A DNA stretch of 64,000 nt from assembly GCA_044226395.1 (NCBI GenBank), contig JBGAHD010000002.1:434001-498000 (forward strand), read 5' to 3'. The first letter of the stretch is position 1, and every line of letters begins with the position of its first letter. The position numbers and the translations under genes are program-made. Under the pieces are notes generated by a model. The model was given only the letters and a program-made list of their open reading frames with translations, did not search any database and was not told where the DNA came from. The stretch is from JBGAHD01 sp044226395. GTDB taxonomy: Bacteria > Pseudomonadota > Gammaproteobacteria > Xanthomonadales > Ahniellaceae. Shown piece after piece: positions 35,244 through 44,441 of the stretch.

Positions 35244-36929
35244 TCACTTCACTGTGATCGTCTGACCATCAAAACGCGTCAAGCTGAAACCCGCGAAGGT
35301 TTCCGCGTAGGTCGTCTTGAGGTCCGCGAGGTAGGCGATGGCGACTTGCTCGCCAAGCTTCAAGCCTTCCACGCCGTCCGACCAGTAGTGCACGCCGGCG
35401 ATGTTGCGGCCGATGGCGATGTTGCTGGCGAGCTTGTTGAGTTCGCCACCCAAGGTCAGCGACTCACCCGCCCAAGGCGACAGCGCCGAACCGTCGGCGG
35501 AGGCTTCGACCGCATTGGGAATGACGAAGCTTTCCTTGAAGAAGGCCTTGAGCACCGTGACGCAAGCACCAGCGATAACCGCGTGGCCGGCGGGATACGT
35601 CGGGTGCGTCGGCGAACCTTCCGCGAAAGCCATCGGCAGCAGGTAACCCGAATAACGCGATTGCAGTTCCGGCAGCACCGACGACAGCAACATCTTCGGA
35701 TGGATCGGATAGCTCTTGAGGCCCTTGAGCTGATGATGCACGCGAATCGCGAACACTTCGGGGCGCAGATTGCGATTGATCGCCCACTTCTGCCACCACG
35801 CCGCCTTGAGCGCGAGCTCGGCGACCTGCGCGACCATGCTCAACACATCGGGCCCGCCGAAAGTCAGGAAGGCGCCTTGGTTGGCGATGGCCTTGTAGGG
35901 GTTGGCGTCATCGAGCGCCGCGCCGCCAAAACCCAGGGCAATCAGCGCGGCGTTCAAAAACGCCTGATAGCTGAAATCCTTATGCACGTATTCCGCCAGA
36001 TCGCGACCATTGCGGATATGGTGCGGCGAACCATCGAGCGTCAAGGCTTGCGACGGCGCGAGACCGCGCTGAATGTTCACCGCCTCGGTCAGACCCGTCA
36101 TGAAATCCTGACCCGCGACGCCGGCCTGATACTTCTGCACGATCGTGGTCGGGCCATAGGGCACATCGCGCCACAGGAACTGCGAGATGTAAGGTCCCGC
36201 GCGATCACCCGCCGTCGGTCCGCGGAACAACGAACCCGTCGTCAGCCCCGACCACAACGTATATCGCGTCAGATCCGACACCGCGCTCGAGGCCAGCGCA
36301 TGGCTGGCATACGCCGAGAACGGGATGTCGCGCGCCAGCGCCATCCAGTACACCTCGTTCATTTCCGCCGCGCGCTGCTCGCTGGAAAACGTCGGCGGCG
36401 CCGCAATACGGTGTCGCGCGACGTCCTTGCCTTCCATCTGGAACGCGAACGCCGCCTGCGGATTGGCCAACTTGGCGGTGCCGCCGAGCGGAATCGCCGC
36501 GTAGTCGCCCTGCATGCCCGAGGACAACGCGGTCAGCATCTTGTTGTACGCACTCGCGTCGACCTCGCCGAGATCGTTGTGCGGCAGGCCTTTCGAGTAG
36601 CTGCCGATGTAGCCGGCCAGCGCGCGCTCATCGCCATTGTTCTCGGACGGCAAGAACGGGCCGGCCAGATTGATCGTTGCGCGGCTGATGCGTTGGGCCA
36701 ACGCCTGCGCGCTGCGCAACGCCGAGCCGCGCGTGCCGGCAGCCGGCGCGGCGGTGGCCGTCGCCGCGGTAGCGGTGCTACCGCCGACCAACAACTCCGC
36801 CCCACCCGCGATCGCGGCGCCACCCGCCGTCAACGCGCCACGCAAGAACGTGCGGCGCCCTTTGTCTTCCTGCGTGCTCAGCGCACGGCCGTCCTGAGAG
36901 CTCTCGAGAGCCCGATCCTTGTTAGACAT
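35244..36929 (-). CDS. Tat-exported vanadium-dependent haloperoxidase
   Basis: A 561-residue enzyme of the vanadium haloperoxidase/PAP2 superfamily, which oxidises halides with hydrogen peroxide. A Tat signal (GRRTFLRGALTAGGAAIAGG) begins near residue 24. Vanadate-pocket residues are visible: K381 and R389 in KWAINRNLRPE, the SPTHPTYPAGH block ending in H449, and R508 and H514 in GRNIAGVHYWSDG. K-to-R (8) and R-to-H (6) spacings equal those of algal bromoperoxidase. The usual Ser of the Ser-Gly-His triplet is Ala447 here. ATG 36929 is chosen because the Tat motif follows at the right distance. Halide preference cannot be read from sequence; phosphatase activity is an alternative. Confidence 0.9.
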   Translation of the reverse strand: MSNKDRALESSQDGRALSTQEDKGRRTFLRGALTAGGAAIAGGAELLVGGSTATAATATAAPAAGTRGSALRSAQALAQRISRATINLAGPFLPSENNGDERALAGYIGSYSKGLPHNDLGEVDASAYNKMLTALSSGMQGDYAAIPLGGTAKLANPQAAFAFQMEGKDVARHRIAAPPTFSSEQRAAEMNEVYWMALARDIPFSAYASHALASSAVSDLTRYTLWSGLTTGSLFRGPTAGDRAGPYISQFLWRDVPYGPTTIVQKYQAGVAGQDFMTGLTEAVNIQRGLAPSQALTLDGSPHHIRNGRDLAEYVHKDFSYQAFLNAALIALGFGGAALDDANPYKAIANQGAFLTFGGPDVLSMVAQVAELALKAAWWQKWAINRNLRPEVFAIRVHHQLKGLKSYPIHPKMLLSSVLPELQSRYSGYLLPMAFAEGSPTHPTYPAGHAVIAGACVTVLKAFFKESFVIPNAVEASADGSALSPWAGESLTLGGELNKLASNIAIGRNIAGVHYWSDGVEGLKLGEQVAIAYLADLKTTYAETFAGFSLTRFDGQTITVK

Positions 36930-37398
36930 GAAATCCCCACAGTGATGGATAGCCCCCTCATTCCGGGGGCGGAGGAAGTATGACGAAGCTTCGTGCGGAT
37001 TTCGGGAATTCGTGCGCAAAACGGGAGTGGGTTCGGGGAATGAGCTGAGATGGGGCGAGGGTCTGTATAGACCTTGGTCGACTCGCCCCCTGGACCGGCA
37101 CGGGCGCCGTATTCGAAATCGCAGGCGACTTGCGGCTATCGATTGCGCTTTCTATCGGAGTAGATGTCGACTTCCCCGCAGGTCCAATCTCGACCCGGCG
37201 CCAGAATGTGCAAGTCCGAAGGCCCTCGGTGTAATGATCTTGATTAGCCAACTGCGCGAATCGAGTGCGACGAACTGCCGCAACGTCAAGGAGGCGACCA
37301 CAAACTGTGTTCGAGGCCGGTAGCCCATGCTCTACCATTGCCTTTTGAGTCAAAGATCCATCCCCCAACTCATATTCGCCATGTCGGGTACCCAACAG
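36930..37398. other. Intergenic region between haloperoxidase and paralogue gene
   Basis: About 470 bases holding the divergent promoters of the haloperoxidase gene and of the small gene at 37399. No RNA gene or repeat was recognised. The frame of the small gene is open back to 37327, but similarity to its paralogue begins only at 37399. Confidence 0.5.
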
Positions 37399-37692
37399 AT
37401 GTCACACGTCGTCTGTCTTGATTTGGCCTACATCCTCAGCTGCATTGGTTCTGACTACACGGGTGAGGCACGTTCCGAAATCAGCCAAGCAATCGACAAG
37501 CTCCCAAGCTATGGACTGTCGCAAGAGTGCCAGGACAAGGTCCGGGAACTGCTGACACGAGCGCATTCGGCACTTGTGAGCTTGCGCGTCGACAAGCGTC
37601 CGGAACATTTGCCGTCTGATCTCGTCTTTTACGCTTATCGAGAAATCTATGAGTACTTTCAGTCGAGGGAGAACGAGTCCCCGAACGTATAG
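37399..37692 (+). CDS. Small protein, paralogue of the gene at 19760
   Basis: A 97-residue soluble, helical protein. It aligns end to end with the 98-residue product at 19760, including YILSCIGSDYT, SEIS, DKLPSYGLSQE, RELLT and DLVF-AY; the C-terminal 15 residues differ. ATG 37399 gives the matching N-terminus; ATG 37381 is also possible. No domain recognised. The two copies are some 17 kb apart and have different neighbours, so the family moves or duplicates independently of context. Confidence 0.78.
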   Translation: MSHVVCLDLAYILSCIGSDYTGEARSEISQAIDKLPSYGLSQECQDKVRELLTRAHSALVSLRVDKRPEHLPSDLVFYAYREIYEYFQSRENESPNV

Positions 37693-37787
37693 AGCTCATT
37701 GGTCGCTATTGGAAAGACGCGAGCCCGTCGAATCGAGTTCGCGCGGATCTCAAACATGAGTCACCTTGCTGCTGCGTCTCGGGGACC

Positions 37788-38585
37788 ATGATTTGGCTGG
37801 AACGCAAACCGCCATTGAGCGTAGTGGCGGTGCCGCCCGACGGACATTTTGCCTGCAGCGAAGCTCGGACATTCAGATCATCTCCCGCATCGTCGGAGCA
37901 TCCCGTGACTGGTGAACGTGATAAGAGCAATGACACCTTCAGATCCGTGAGCATCGACAAGCGCGATGGTCGTGGCCGAACCGAGTCGTACTCGTATGGC
38001 ACCTTCGACATCGCACTCCAGGTTGAGTATGTCGACGGGAAGAAGGTCGGCGAGTCGTACTACGTCAAAAGGAAGTTGGTTTCTAGGGAAAGATACGAGA
38101 AGGCGAGAACCGCCTATCCGAGAATGCCCGCGGCCGATCCCAGTCTTGATGATTGGGCTTCAAAGCTCTTGAAAGACGCCGCCGGGGAACGTCGCGCGGC
38201 CCCTGCACGTCAGCAGCCATATGTCCCCAATGAGAAGTCCGCGCGGCGCCTCGATGCCTTCTGTGCGCAACTCGTTGAGAAGCCCGGTTCGAAGGACGCC
38301 GTGGCATGGATCGCGCAATCGACTTCAACACTGGGCGAACTTTCTCGTCGGGCGAGTCGTCGACTTGTGAGTACGCTTGTTGAGCGTGGTGCCGTTCGAG
38401 TGTTCGCTTGCGAAATCGATGTCGAGCGTGGATTGGAGAACACGGGCCACCTGGTGGTTGAACTGCCCGATGACGTGAGCGCGCGTCGCGCAATTCTCAA
38501 GATCGCCGCGCGTTGGGCCCGCAAGCTGGGTTTCGATCCGACGCCGGATGATGGACAGCGGATGGTGTACATCAAGCTTGACTAA
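37788..38585 (+). CDS. Hypothetical cytoplasmic protein
   Basis: A 265-residue protein, no signal peptide or membrane segment. The C-terminal half looks well folded (RRLVSTLVERGAVRVFACEI, HLVVELPDDVSARRAILKIA) with an alpha/beta pattern. The N-terminal 45 residues look unlike coding sequence, and a GTG near 37905 (GERDKSNDTFRSV) may be the true start. No family recognised and no operon partner is evident. The regular codon use in the second half supports a real gene. Confidence 0.65.
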   Translation: MIWLERKPPLSVVAVPPDGHFACSEARTFRSSPASSEHPVTGERDKSNDTFRSVSIDKRDGRGRTESYSYGTFDIALQVEYVDGKKVGESYYVKRKLVSRERYEKARTAYPRMPAADPSLDDWASKLLKDAAGERRAAPARQQPYVPNEKSARRLDAFCAQLVEKPGSKDAVAWIAQSTSTLGELSRRASRRLVSTLVERGAVRVFACEIDVERGLENTGHLVVELPDDVSARRAILKIAARWARKLGFDPTPDDGQRMVYIKLD

Positions 38586-39061
38586 GAAGGTCGCAGTGCC
38601 AGGCTGATGCGACTTCTAGAACAGTGGCATTTGATTCATGCCCCCCACCACCAGGAAGATTGGCCTTTGACAGCACGTTCAAGTCGCCGCCCCGGGACTG
38701 CCGAAGCGACGAGTGCGATGATCACACGTGCGCGAATCGATGCGTTCACATTCGTAGTTTGATGAGATTGTCAGGTGGATCCTGCCGCCCGCAATGATGG
38801 CCTTTCTGCGCTGCACTAGGCTCGTGCCTTGCCGCTGTGCAAGTGGCGGATAGAGCATGGTGCTACGCACAGAAAGTTCGATAGGCCCGTGAACTAGCGC
38901 ACATACCGAATCGCCAACAGTCGAGCGAATTCGCGCACGCCTTCACCGCCCGTCGACGCATCGAGCTTCACACCCAAACCCCATTGCCACGCCATGCGCA
39001 CATCCTCTAGAAGTGCACCCATCAGGGCGCGCATTCGGCGCGCTCGCAGATGGAGCTTGGC
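38586..39061. other. Gene-free stretch
   Basis: About 475 bases with no supported gene. Short minus-strand frames (for example 38894-39187, which overlaps the next gene) have no recognisable features. GGAG at 39052-39055 is the ribosome site of the gene at 39062. Confidence 0.5.
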
Positions 39062-42000
39062 ATGAAGAAGTCTCGCGGCAAGGGCCACCGCTCTAGCGCA
39101 CCGACGATTGATACCCGTCGCCGCCAAGTGATCCAAGCGGCACTGACGTTCGGCACCTTTCAGGCGCTCGGTGTTTCGGCGGCGCATGGCATCGACGCGC
39201 CGTTCGGCACGGACACACTCTTCTCCAGCGGCTTTGAGAACTTGCCACCGGCTCCGGCACCCGTCGCCGGTTCTTTCAGCGGCACGGCCAGCGTAACGAT
39301 CACCAGTACCAGCGGCGCGACGAATGAGCCGGTCACCTTTGGCATGGCGCTTCGCGAAGGCGCGTTTCCGGCGTCGCCGGGTGTGGCGGTGTCGGGGTTG
39401 GACGCGGCGCAGGTGGAGGTTCGCAATGTCTGGCCGGATGGGTCGGCGAAGTTCGTGGTGGTGTCGGGCCGTTGCACGGTGGCGGCGGGCGCGACGATTG
39501 GCGTGACCTTGGTGCGGGGTGCGTCGGCGACTGGCGCGGCGTTAACGGAGGCGAATCTGCTGGCTTCGGGTGTCGATGCGACGCTGCAGTTCGCGGGTGG
39601 GCCGGTGATGACGTTGTCGGCGTTGATCGGCGTTGCGGCGGTGAGCAATGCCACCGGCTTGATCACGAATGGTCGCGTGCGTCAGTTGTCGAGTGGGCCG
39701 CAGATGTCGTCGTGGTTGTATGCGGCGCGGCTCAGTAGCGGCAATGCGCACGTGCTCGGCTTCATGGAGGTGCGCGTCTACGGCACTGGCAAGGTGCACA
39801 TTCTGCCGTGGGTGGAGAATGGTTTGACGCGCGTGGCGGGTTGCTCGGGTCAGGTGGGGACACTCACGTTCACGATGGGTGGCACCAGTCGGTTCTCGCA
39901 AACGAATGTGTTTCTGGGTGGCCATTGTCGCGTGGTGGCGCAGAACGCGGCGGGCATCGGTCATTGGTCCGGTGTGGCGCCGGATGTGTATGCGGCACCG
40001 GATCCGCTGTATTTGCAGGGCACGGGGTTGGTGCCGCCGTATCACCAACGCGATACCAGTGGCGCGACGGCGCGCTTGGATGCGTTGTCGAGTTCCTACA
40101 GTCCTTCCGCGTATGGTCAGCTGACGACGTCACCGCGCGATTCCGGTGGCAATGCCACCGACAATGGCGACTTCGATGCCGGCATGGCCGCGGCCGGTTA
40201 TCACGCGGGTATTGGCCCTCTGCCGGAGTGGGATGCGTTCTATCTGACGTCGCGCGCGGATCGTCGCGCGTGGCGCGCGGTGATGGCCAATGCCTTGGGC
40301 TATGGCCGCTATGGCGTGCACTTTCGCGATGAGTTGACGATGTCGCCGGTGAATCCGGCGGATGTGGTCAACAAGACCTTGTCGCAGGCTAGCGTGGTGC
40401 TGTTTGGGTCGGGCGGCGCCACGCGAGGCGTGCATGCCATCGCCGATGTCGGTGCCAACCAGTTCGGCAATGCCGAAGTATTGCCCGCGCCCGCGGGTTT
40501 CGACATGGGCGGTGGTCAGTTTCTGCTGCCGGAGTATTGGGCGCAGACGCATCACCCGAGCGCCGGCTATTTGGCGTATCTGTTGACGGGGCACGAGTAC
40601 TTTCTCGAACTCAGTCAGATGGTGGCGGGCACGTGCTTCCTGCGTCAGAACAATGTGCACCGCAACTACGGCGCCGGCTGGCAGCTGACGCACAACGAAA
40701 CCACGCGCGGCGCCGCGTGGGCGATGCGTTCGATCTTTCAAGCGGCGACGATCAGTCGCGATGGCAGCGCGCTGCAAACCGGCATCGCGGGTCTGGCGGC
40801 GAGCAACATCGCGCGCTATCTGGCGCTGTACATCACCAGCCCTTGCGGCAGCTTTGGCGTGCCGCGGCCGTACTCGAATTTTCAGCCGGGTGCGACGCCA
40901 CCGCGGTACACGGTCAATGCGTGGGAGTTGGATTTCTCGATCAGCGCGTGGGGGTACGGGCTCAGCATGAAGCCGCCGGTGGACGCGGCGCCGCTGGCGA
41001 GTTTGAAAACCTATTTCCTGTGGCACGCGCAGTTTACCGTCGGACGCATGGGTCCATTGGCCAATGCTTCGACGTATGGTTTCAACACGGCGGGTCGGCA
41101 GAACAGCGTGGCCATCGCCAACACTTCCGACGATTCGCCGTGGATCAACAATCAAGGTCCGTGGCTGGCGAATTGGGGCGAGGCGTTTCAGCTAACGCAC
41201 AACGCTAGCAATGCCACCAACACCGTAAACACAATTGGGGCTTTTGACGCGAACAACGGCTTCTTCCCCGATGCCACCAGCTATTGGGGCAATTTGCAGA
41301 TGGCCCTGGCATACGCGGTGGAACACGACGTGCCCGGCGCGTGGGACGGGTATTTGCGCATGATCAACGCCAGCAATTGGTCGGCGTTCGATACTTCGGC
41401 GACTACGTATCCGGTGGGCTCACTGCGTTCGAGCTTGAGTCCGCCCAGTTGGGCCGCGCTCACGGTGCTCGATCAGTTCGTCGACATCGGCGCCGCGCAA
41501 AGCATGCTGACTTGGGCGAACGCTGGTGGCGTGACGCCCGGCGCGTATCGCGGCACGGGACCGTTCGCCAACATGATCAATGCCTACAGCGACCCCGCGT
41601 ATGATCCGGCGACGGGTCACCAATACATTTACGGCGGTGGCCACGGCGATGGCACATGCGACGCGGTGGTGAAGTTCGACGGCGATGCGCTGACTTTCAG
41701 CCAGATTGGTGGTCCCACGCCGCCTTCGGTCTATCACCCGCAGTATTTGATCGCGCCCGCGACGACCATACTCACCTACCCTTCGGGCGAGTACTACTAC
41801 GGCGGCGCGATCAGTCAATCGCCGCGCCATCCGCCGCCGGGCTTCGGCTGGTTCCTCACCGCGGCCGAAAGCACCAACCCGACGGCCGATGCGGCGCTGC
41901 TGGCGCCGCAGTTGTCGCGCATGACCACGCACGTCTATGCCGCCGCGGCTTTGCGTGGCGACACGATTCATCATTTCTATTTGAACTACGGCGAGTTCAA

Positions 42001-42724
42001 CGTGAAGACGGGCAAGTGGTCGGGCCGCAACGTCGATCTGGGTGGGCAGCTCGCCGCGCTCACCGGATCCTTCGGCGCGCTGACCAACGAACCACAAGCG
42101 CCAGGCACCTATGCGCTGTACGACGAAGTGACCGATCGCTTCATCGTGACCTGCCAATCGCAGGATCGCGCGGCGGGCAATCGTCGCGGTGTCTTCATCT
42201 TCGATCCGGTCAACCGCGTCATCGAGTCTTACCACCGCCCCGACGGTCTCGGCGGCGCGCCCATCATCGGCTCAACGCCCGCCGTGCAAGTGGGCCGCGT
42301 TATCTGGATCTTCACGCGCCCGGACTTCTACAACGTGTCGGTGTCTTGGAACCAGGGCTATATCTTCAACATCGACACCAAGACGTGGAAGGTATTCGTC
42401 ATCCAAGGCGACCCACTCGCCACCTACATGAATCCGTCCAACACCGTCGCCGAATGCCTACCCTGCTACTTCGACGGCAATCGCATCGTGCGCTGGAACT
42501 ATTACGTCGACGCCAATCAAGTACACCTGATCACGCCAACACCCGTCAGCGGCGATGGCAGCGCGGGCAGCCCACTGGTCTTCGCTCAAACCACGCGCGC
42601 CATCAGCGGCGCGCCGGCGTTCACGAAGCTGGTCTATCGCCGCTTGTTCTGGCATCGACGGGCGCGATGCGCGGTGTTGATTCCGGAGGCGGGGGCGAAG
42701 CCGGTGGCGTTGAGGTTGAGTTGA
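39062..42724 (+). CDS. Large Tat-exported protein: RIFT-like, alpha-toroid and Kelch-like regions
   Basis: A 1220-residue exported protein, probably acting on a polysaccharide. A Tat-type signal (RRRQVIQAALTFGTFQALGV) is followed directly by a GTDTLFSSGFE tag. Residues about 60-300 resemble a RIFT-barrel domain (REGAFPASPGVAVSGLDAAQ, NVWPDGSAKFVVVS). About 330-800 are helical and aromatic-rich like an (alpha/alpha) toroid of polysaccharide lyases (LPEYWAQTHHPSAGYLAYLL, NYGAGWQLTHNETTRGAAWA). About 830-1200 look like a Kelch-type propeller (HQYIYGGGHGDGTCDAVVKF, GVFIFDPVNRVIESYH). GGAG six bases upstream favours ATG 39062 over 39050. No catalytic residue can be assigned; the domain reading is by eye. 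Confidence 0.82.
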   Translation: MKKSRGKGHRSSAPTIDTRRRQVIQAALTFGTFQALGVSAAHGIDAPFGTDTLFSSGFENLPPAPAPVAGSFSGTASVTITSTSGATNEPVTFGMALREGAFPASPGVAVSGLDAAQVEVRNVWPDGSAKFVVVSGRCTVAAGATIGVTLVRGASATGAALTEANLLASGVDATLQFAGGPVMTLSALIGVAAVSNATGLITNGRVRQLSSGPQMSSWLYAARLSSGNAHVLGFMEVRVYGTGKVHILPWVENGLTRVAGCSGQVGTLTFTMGGTSRFSQTNVFLGGHCRVVAQNAAGIGHWSGVAPDVYAAPDPLYLQGTGLVPPYHQRDTSGATARLDALSSSYSPSAYGQLTTSPRDSGGNATDNGDFDAGMAAAGYHAGIGPLPEWDAFYLTSRADRRAWRAVMANALGYGRYGVHFRDELTMSPVNPADVVNKTLSQASVVLFGSGGATRGVHAIADVGANQFGNAEVLPAPAGFDMGGGQFLLPEYWAQTHHPSAGYLAYLLTGHEYFLELSQMVAGTCFLRQNNVHRNYGAGWQLTHNETTRGAAWAMRSIFQAATISRDGSALQTGIAGLAASNIARYLALYITSPCGSFGVPRPYSNFQPGATPPRYTVNAWELDFSISAWGYGLSMKPPVDAAPLASLKTYFLWHAQFTVGRMGPLANASTYGFNTAGRQNSVAIANTSDDSPWINNQGPWLANWGEAFQLTHNASNATNTVNTIGAFDANNGFFPDATSYWGNLQMALAYAVEHDVPGAWDGYLRMINASNWSAFDTSATTYPVGSLRSSLSPPSWAALTVLDQFVDIGAAQSMLTWANAGGVTPGAYRGTGPFANMINAYSDPAYDPATGHQYIYGGGHGDGTCDAVVKFDGDALTFSQIGGPTPPSVYHPQYLIAPATTILTYPSGEYYYGGAISQSPRHPPPGFGWFLTAAESTNPTADAALLAPQLSRMTTHVYAAAALRGDTIHHFYLNYGEFNVKTGKWSGRNVDLGGQLAALTGSFGALTNEPQAPGTYALYDEVTDRFIVTCQSQDRAAGNRRGVFIFDPVNRVIESYHRPDGLGGAPIIGSTPAVQVGRVIWIFTRPDFYNVSVSWNQGYIFNIDTKTWKVFVIQGDPLATYMNPSNTVAECLPCYFDGNRIVRWNYYVDANQVHLITPTPVSGDGSAGSPLVFAQTTRAISGAPAFTKLVYRRLFWHRRARCAVLIPEAGAKPVALRLS

Positions 42725-43169
42725 CGTGGGGTGCGTGATCGACGTTGGCTGCGCTAGCTGGAGGCCACGGCATGCTTCAATTGCATGTTTACCCGCCAGT
42801 CCGCCCCCTCCGGTAATCTCCAAAGGGGCGGACACTTGGCCTTCGGAAGATTGGTAGTCACCACACCGATCCCAACCACCGCAGCGACCAGATGTCCGCC
42901 GCCAGTAACGCCACCTAACGCAAGTAATCCTTGCCGCACCTTTCTGAGACACTTGGCAATGTGTCCGAAGCCCGCAAGCACATGCGCTACAACCGCGATT
43001 CCCTCTACGAGATTCGCGGTGCGCATCAGACCGGCGGCTTGGAGACGCTGATCGAGCAGCGCCGCGGCCCACGCAATCTTCATCCCAATCGCGACTCGCT
43101 TGACGTCACCTCTGCCTATAGCATCCGACCAAAGGCGCCCATTTCGTCGCGAACCCATTGCGATTGTCC
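42725..43169. other. Gene-free stretch before a dead transposase
   Basis: About 445 bases with only short open frames that I cannot support as genes. It probably contains the left flank of the decayed insertion sequence. No terminal inverted repeat was found by eye. Confidence 0.4.
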
Positions 43170-43715
43170 GGCGTCGACGTAAGTCCTTCTGGCGTGCGCG
43201 GTGCTTGGCAGCGCCACAACATGCTCAGGCGTCACCAGGGCTTGCTCAAGCTCGAGGAGAACGCCCGCGACAAGACGTTCGTACTCACCGAGACTCAGCG
43301 CTTGCTGCTTGATAAAGCCGGCATCGATCCGCTTCCGCAGCACGTCGCGTCCAATGCGCAGGCGAGCTGCTCAACCAGGGCACGTTCTACTTGTGGACGC
43401 TCAAGGGCATCGGCAAGGTCTACGAGGAGGTGGTCGTCGACACTCTCTGCTCATTGGCATTCGCCAAGGCCTATACGAGCAAGATGCCGAACACCGCCGC
43501 GGACCTGTTGATCGATCGCGCCTTGCCGTTCTATCCGAATGCTTCCGCATTGCAGGTCGACAGACTTGGTATCCCACGCCCGCCGAAATCCAACGCGGCC
43601 TCGACATCATCCTCAACTACTACGGCCATCGGCGTAACCACGAGGGCCAGCGCCTGAAGGGCCGGACACCGGCGATGGCGATTCAGCGAACTCTGGACGT
43701 CGACGTCTTGCCGCT
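43170..43715 (+). pseudogene. Decayed IS481-type transposase
   Basis: Three reading frames in turn hold pieces of one IS481-like transposase. Frame one (about 43170-43350) has the HTH region VDVSPSGVRGAWQRHNMLRR and FVLTETQRLLLDK. Frame two (about 43370-43545) has the start of the DDE domain, GTFYLWTLKGIGKVYEEVVV and LAFAKAYTSKMPNTAADLL. Frame three (about 43565-43710) has the C-terminal end, GLDIILNYYGHRRNHEGQRL and KGRTPAMAIQ. The middle of the DDE core is missing. Frameshifts plus the internal deletion make it non-functional. Confidence 0.8.
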
Positions 43716-44441
43716 CAAAATTCCTGAGCTAGAGCAGACCGAACAAACACCCCCAAAATCCTCCCCGAATAGCCACATCGACCGCGGTCAGGTGTCGAGG
43801 ACGTACTCCCTTTGCACACAAGGAGCCACGTCTCGACTTGCGCTGAGATTGCAGTTTCTGCACTTCGCGGGAGCGAGGATTTCAAGTGAGCATGTTGGCA
43901 GATCCAAGCCGAATGACTGGCTTGATGGGTGCCAACACTCACGTTCCGAAGGGATCCGTGGCCCGCTAACACACTTAGGAACTCTGCTCGGAAATTCTCA
44001 GTCCCGCTGAATCAGACTCAGAATCATGATGAACCAGCGACGCTATCGATGGGCTACTCAGTAAACCTAATCCGCATATCGAACTCACTGTTGCAAATTG
44101 CCCAATAATGGACCAACGGAACGAATGGGGATAAAGGTCTCTAGGGTGCTTGGAACGCTCAAGCAGATCCGTATGGCTCTAGCCTTGCTCGCCGTTAGGG
44201 GCAATCTGAGGGCGAGCTGTCCAACGTTCGACACGTACTTCGGACAGCCGCGACTCTTTGGTCTCGATCAGACGCCATGCATCAGTAGCTGTGTAACGCG
44301 ATTCCATCATCGGCACCCTTTGACTCAAACACGCACTTGCAATTCTTGCGGCAGATCTCTTGCCCACTTCCTTCTGGGTCTACGGCATTACTTGCTGTGC
44401 GCCCCGGCCAACAGTAACAACCAGACTCGTGAGCCCTGACT
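43716..44441. other. Gene-free, AT-richer stretch
   Basis: About 725 bases with no supported gene. It may include the right end of the dead insertion sequence. Composition shifts towards AT compared with the gene before, and this continues through the protease and the exported protein that follow. No RNA gene recognised. Confidence 0.4.

Noticed and set aside
35106..36983. A 625-codon plus-strand open frame
   Set aside because: It is antisense to the haloperoxidase gene, which has full active-site motifs; the translation is Arg/His/Gln-rich without domains, as expected for the shadow of a high-GC gene.
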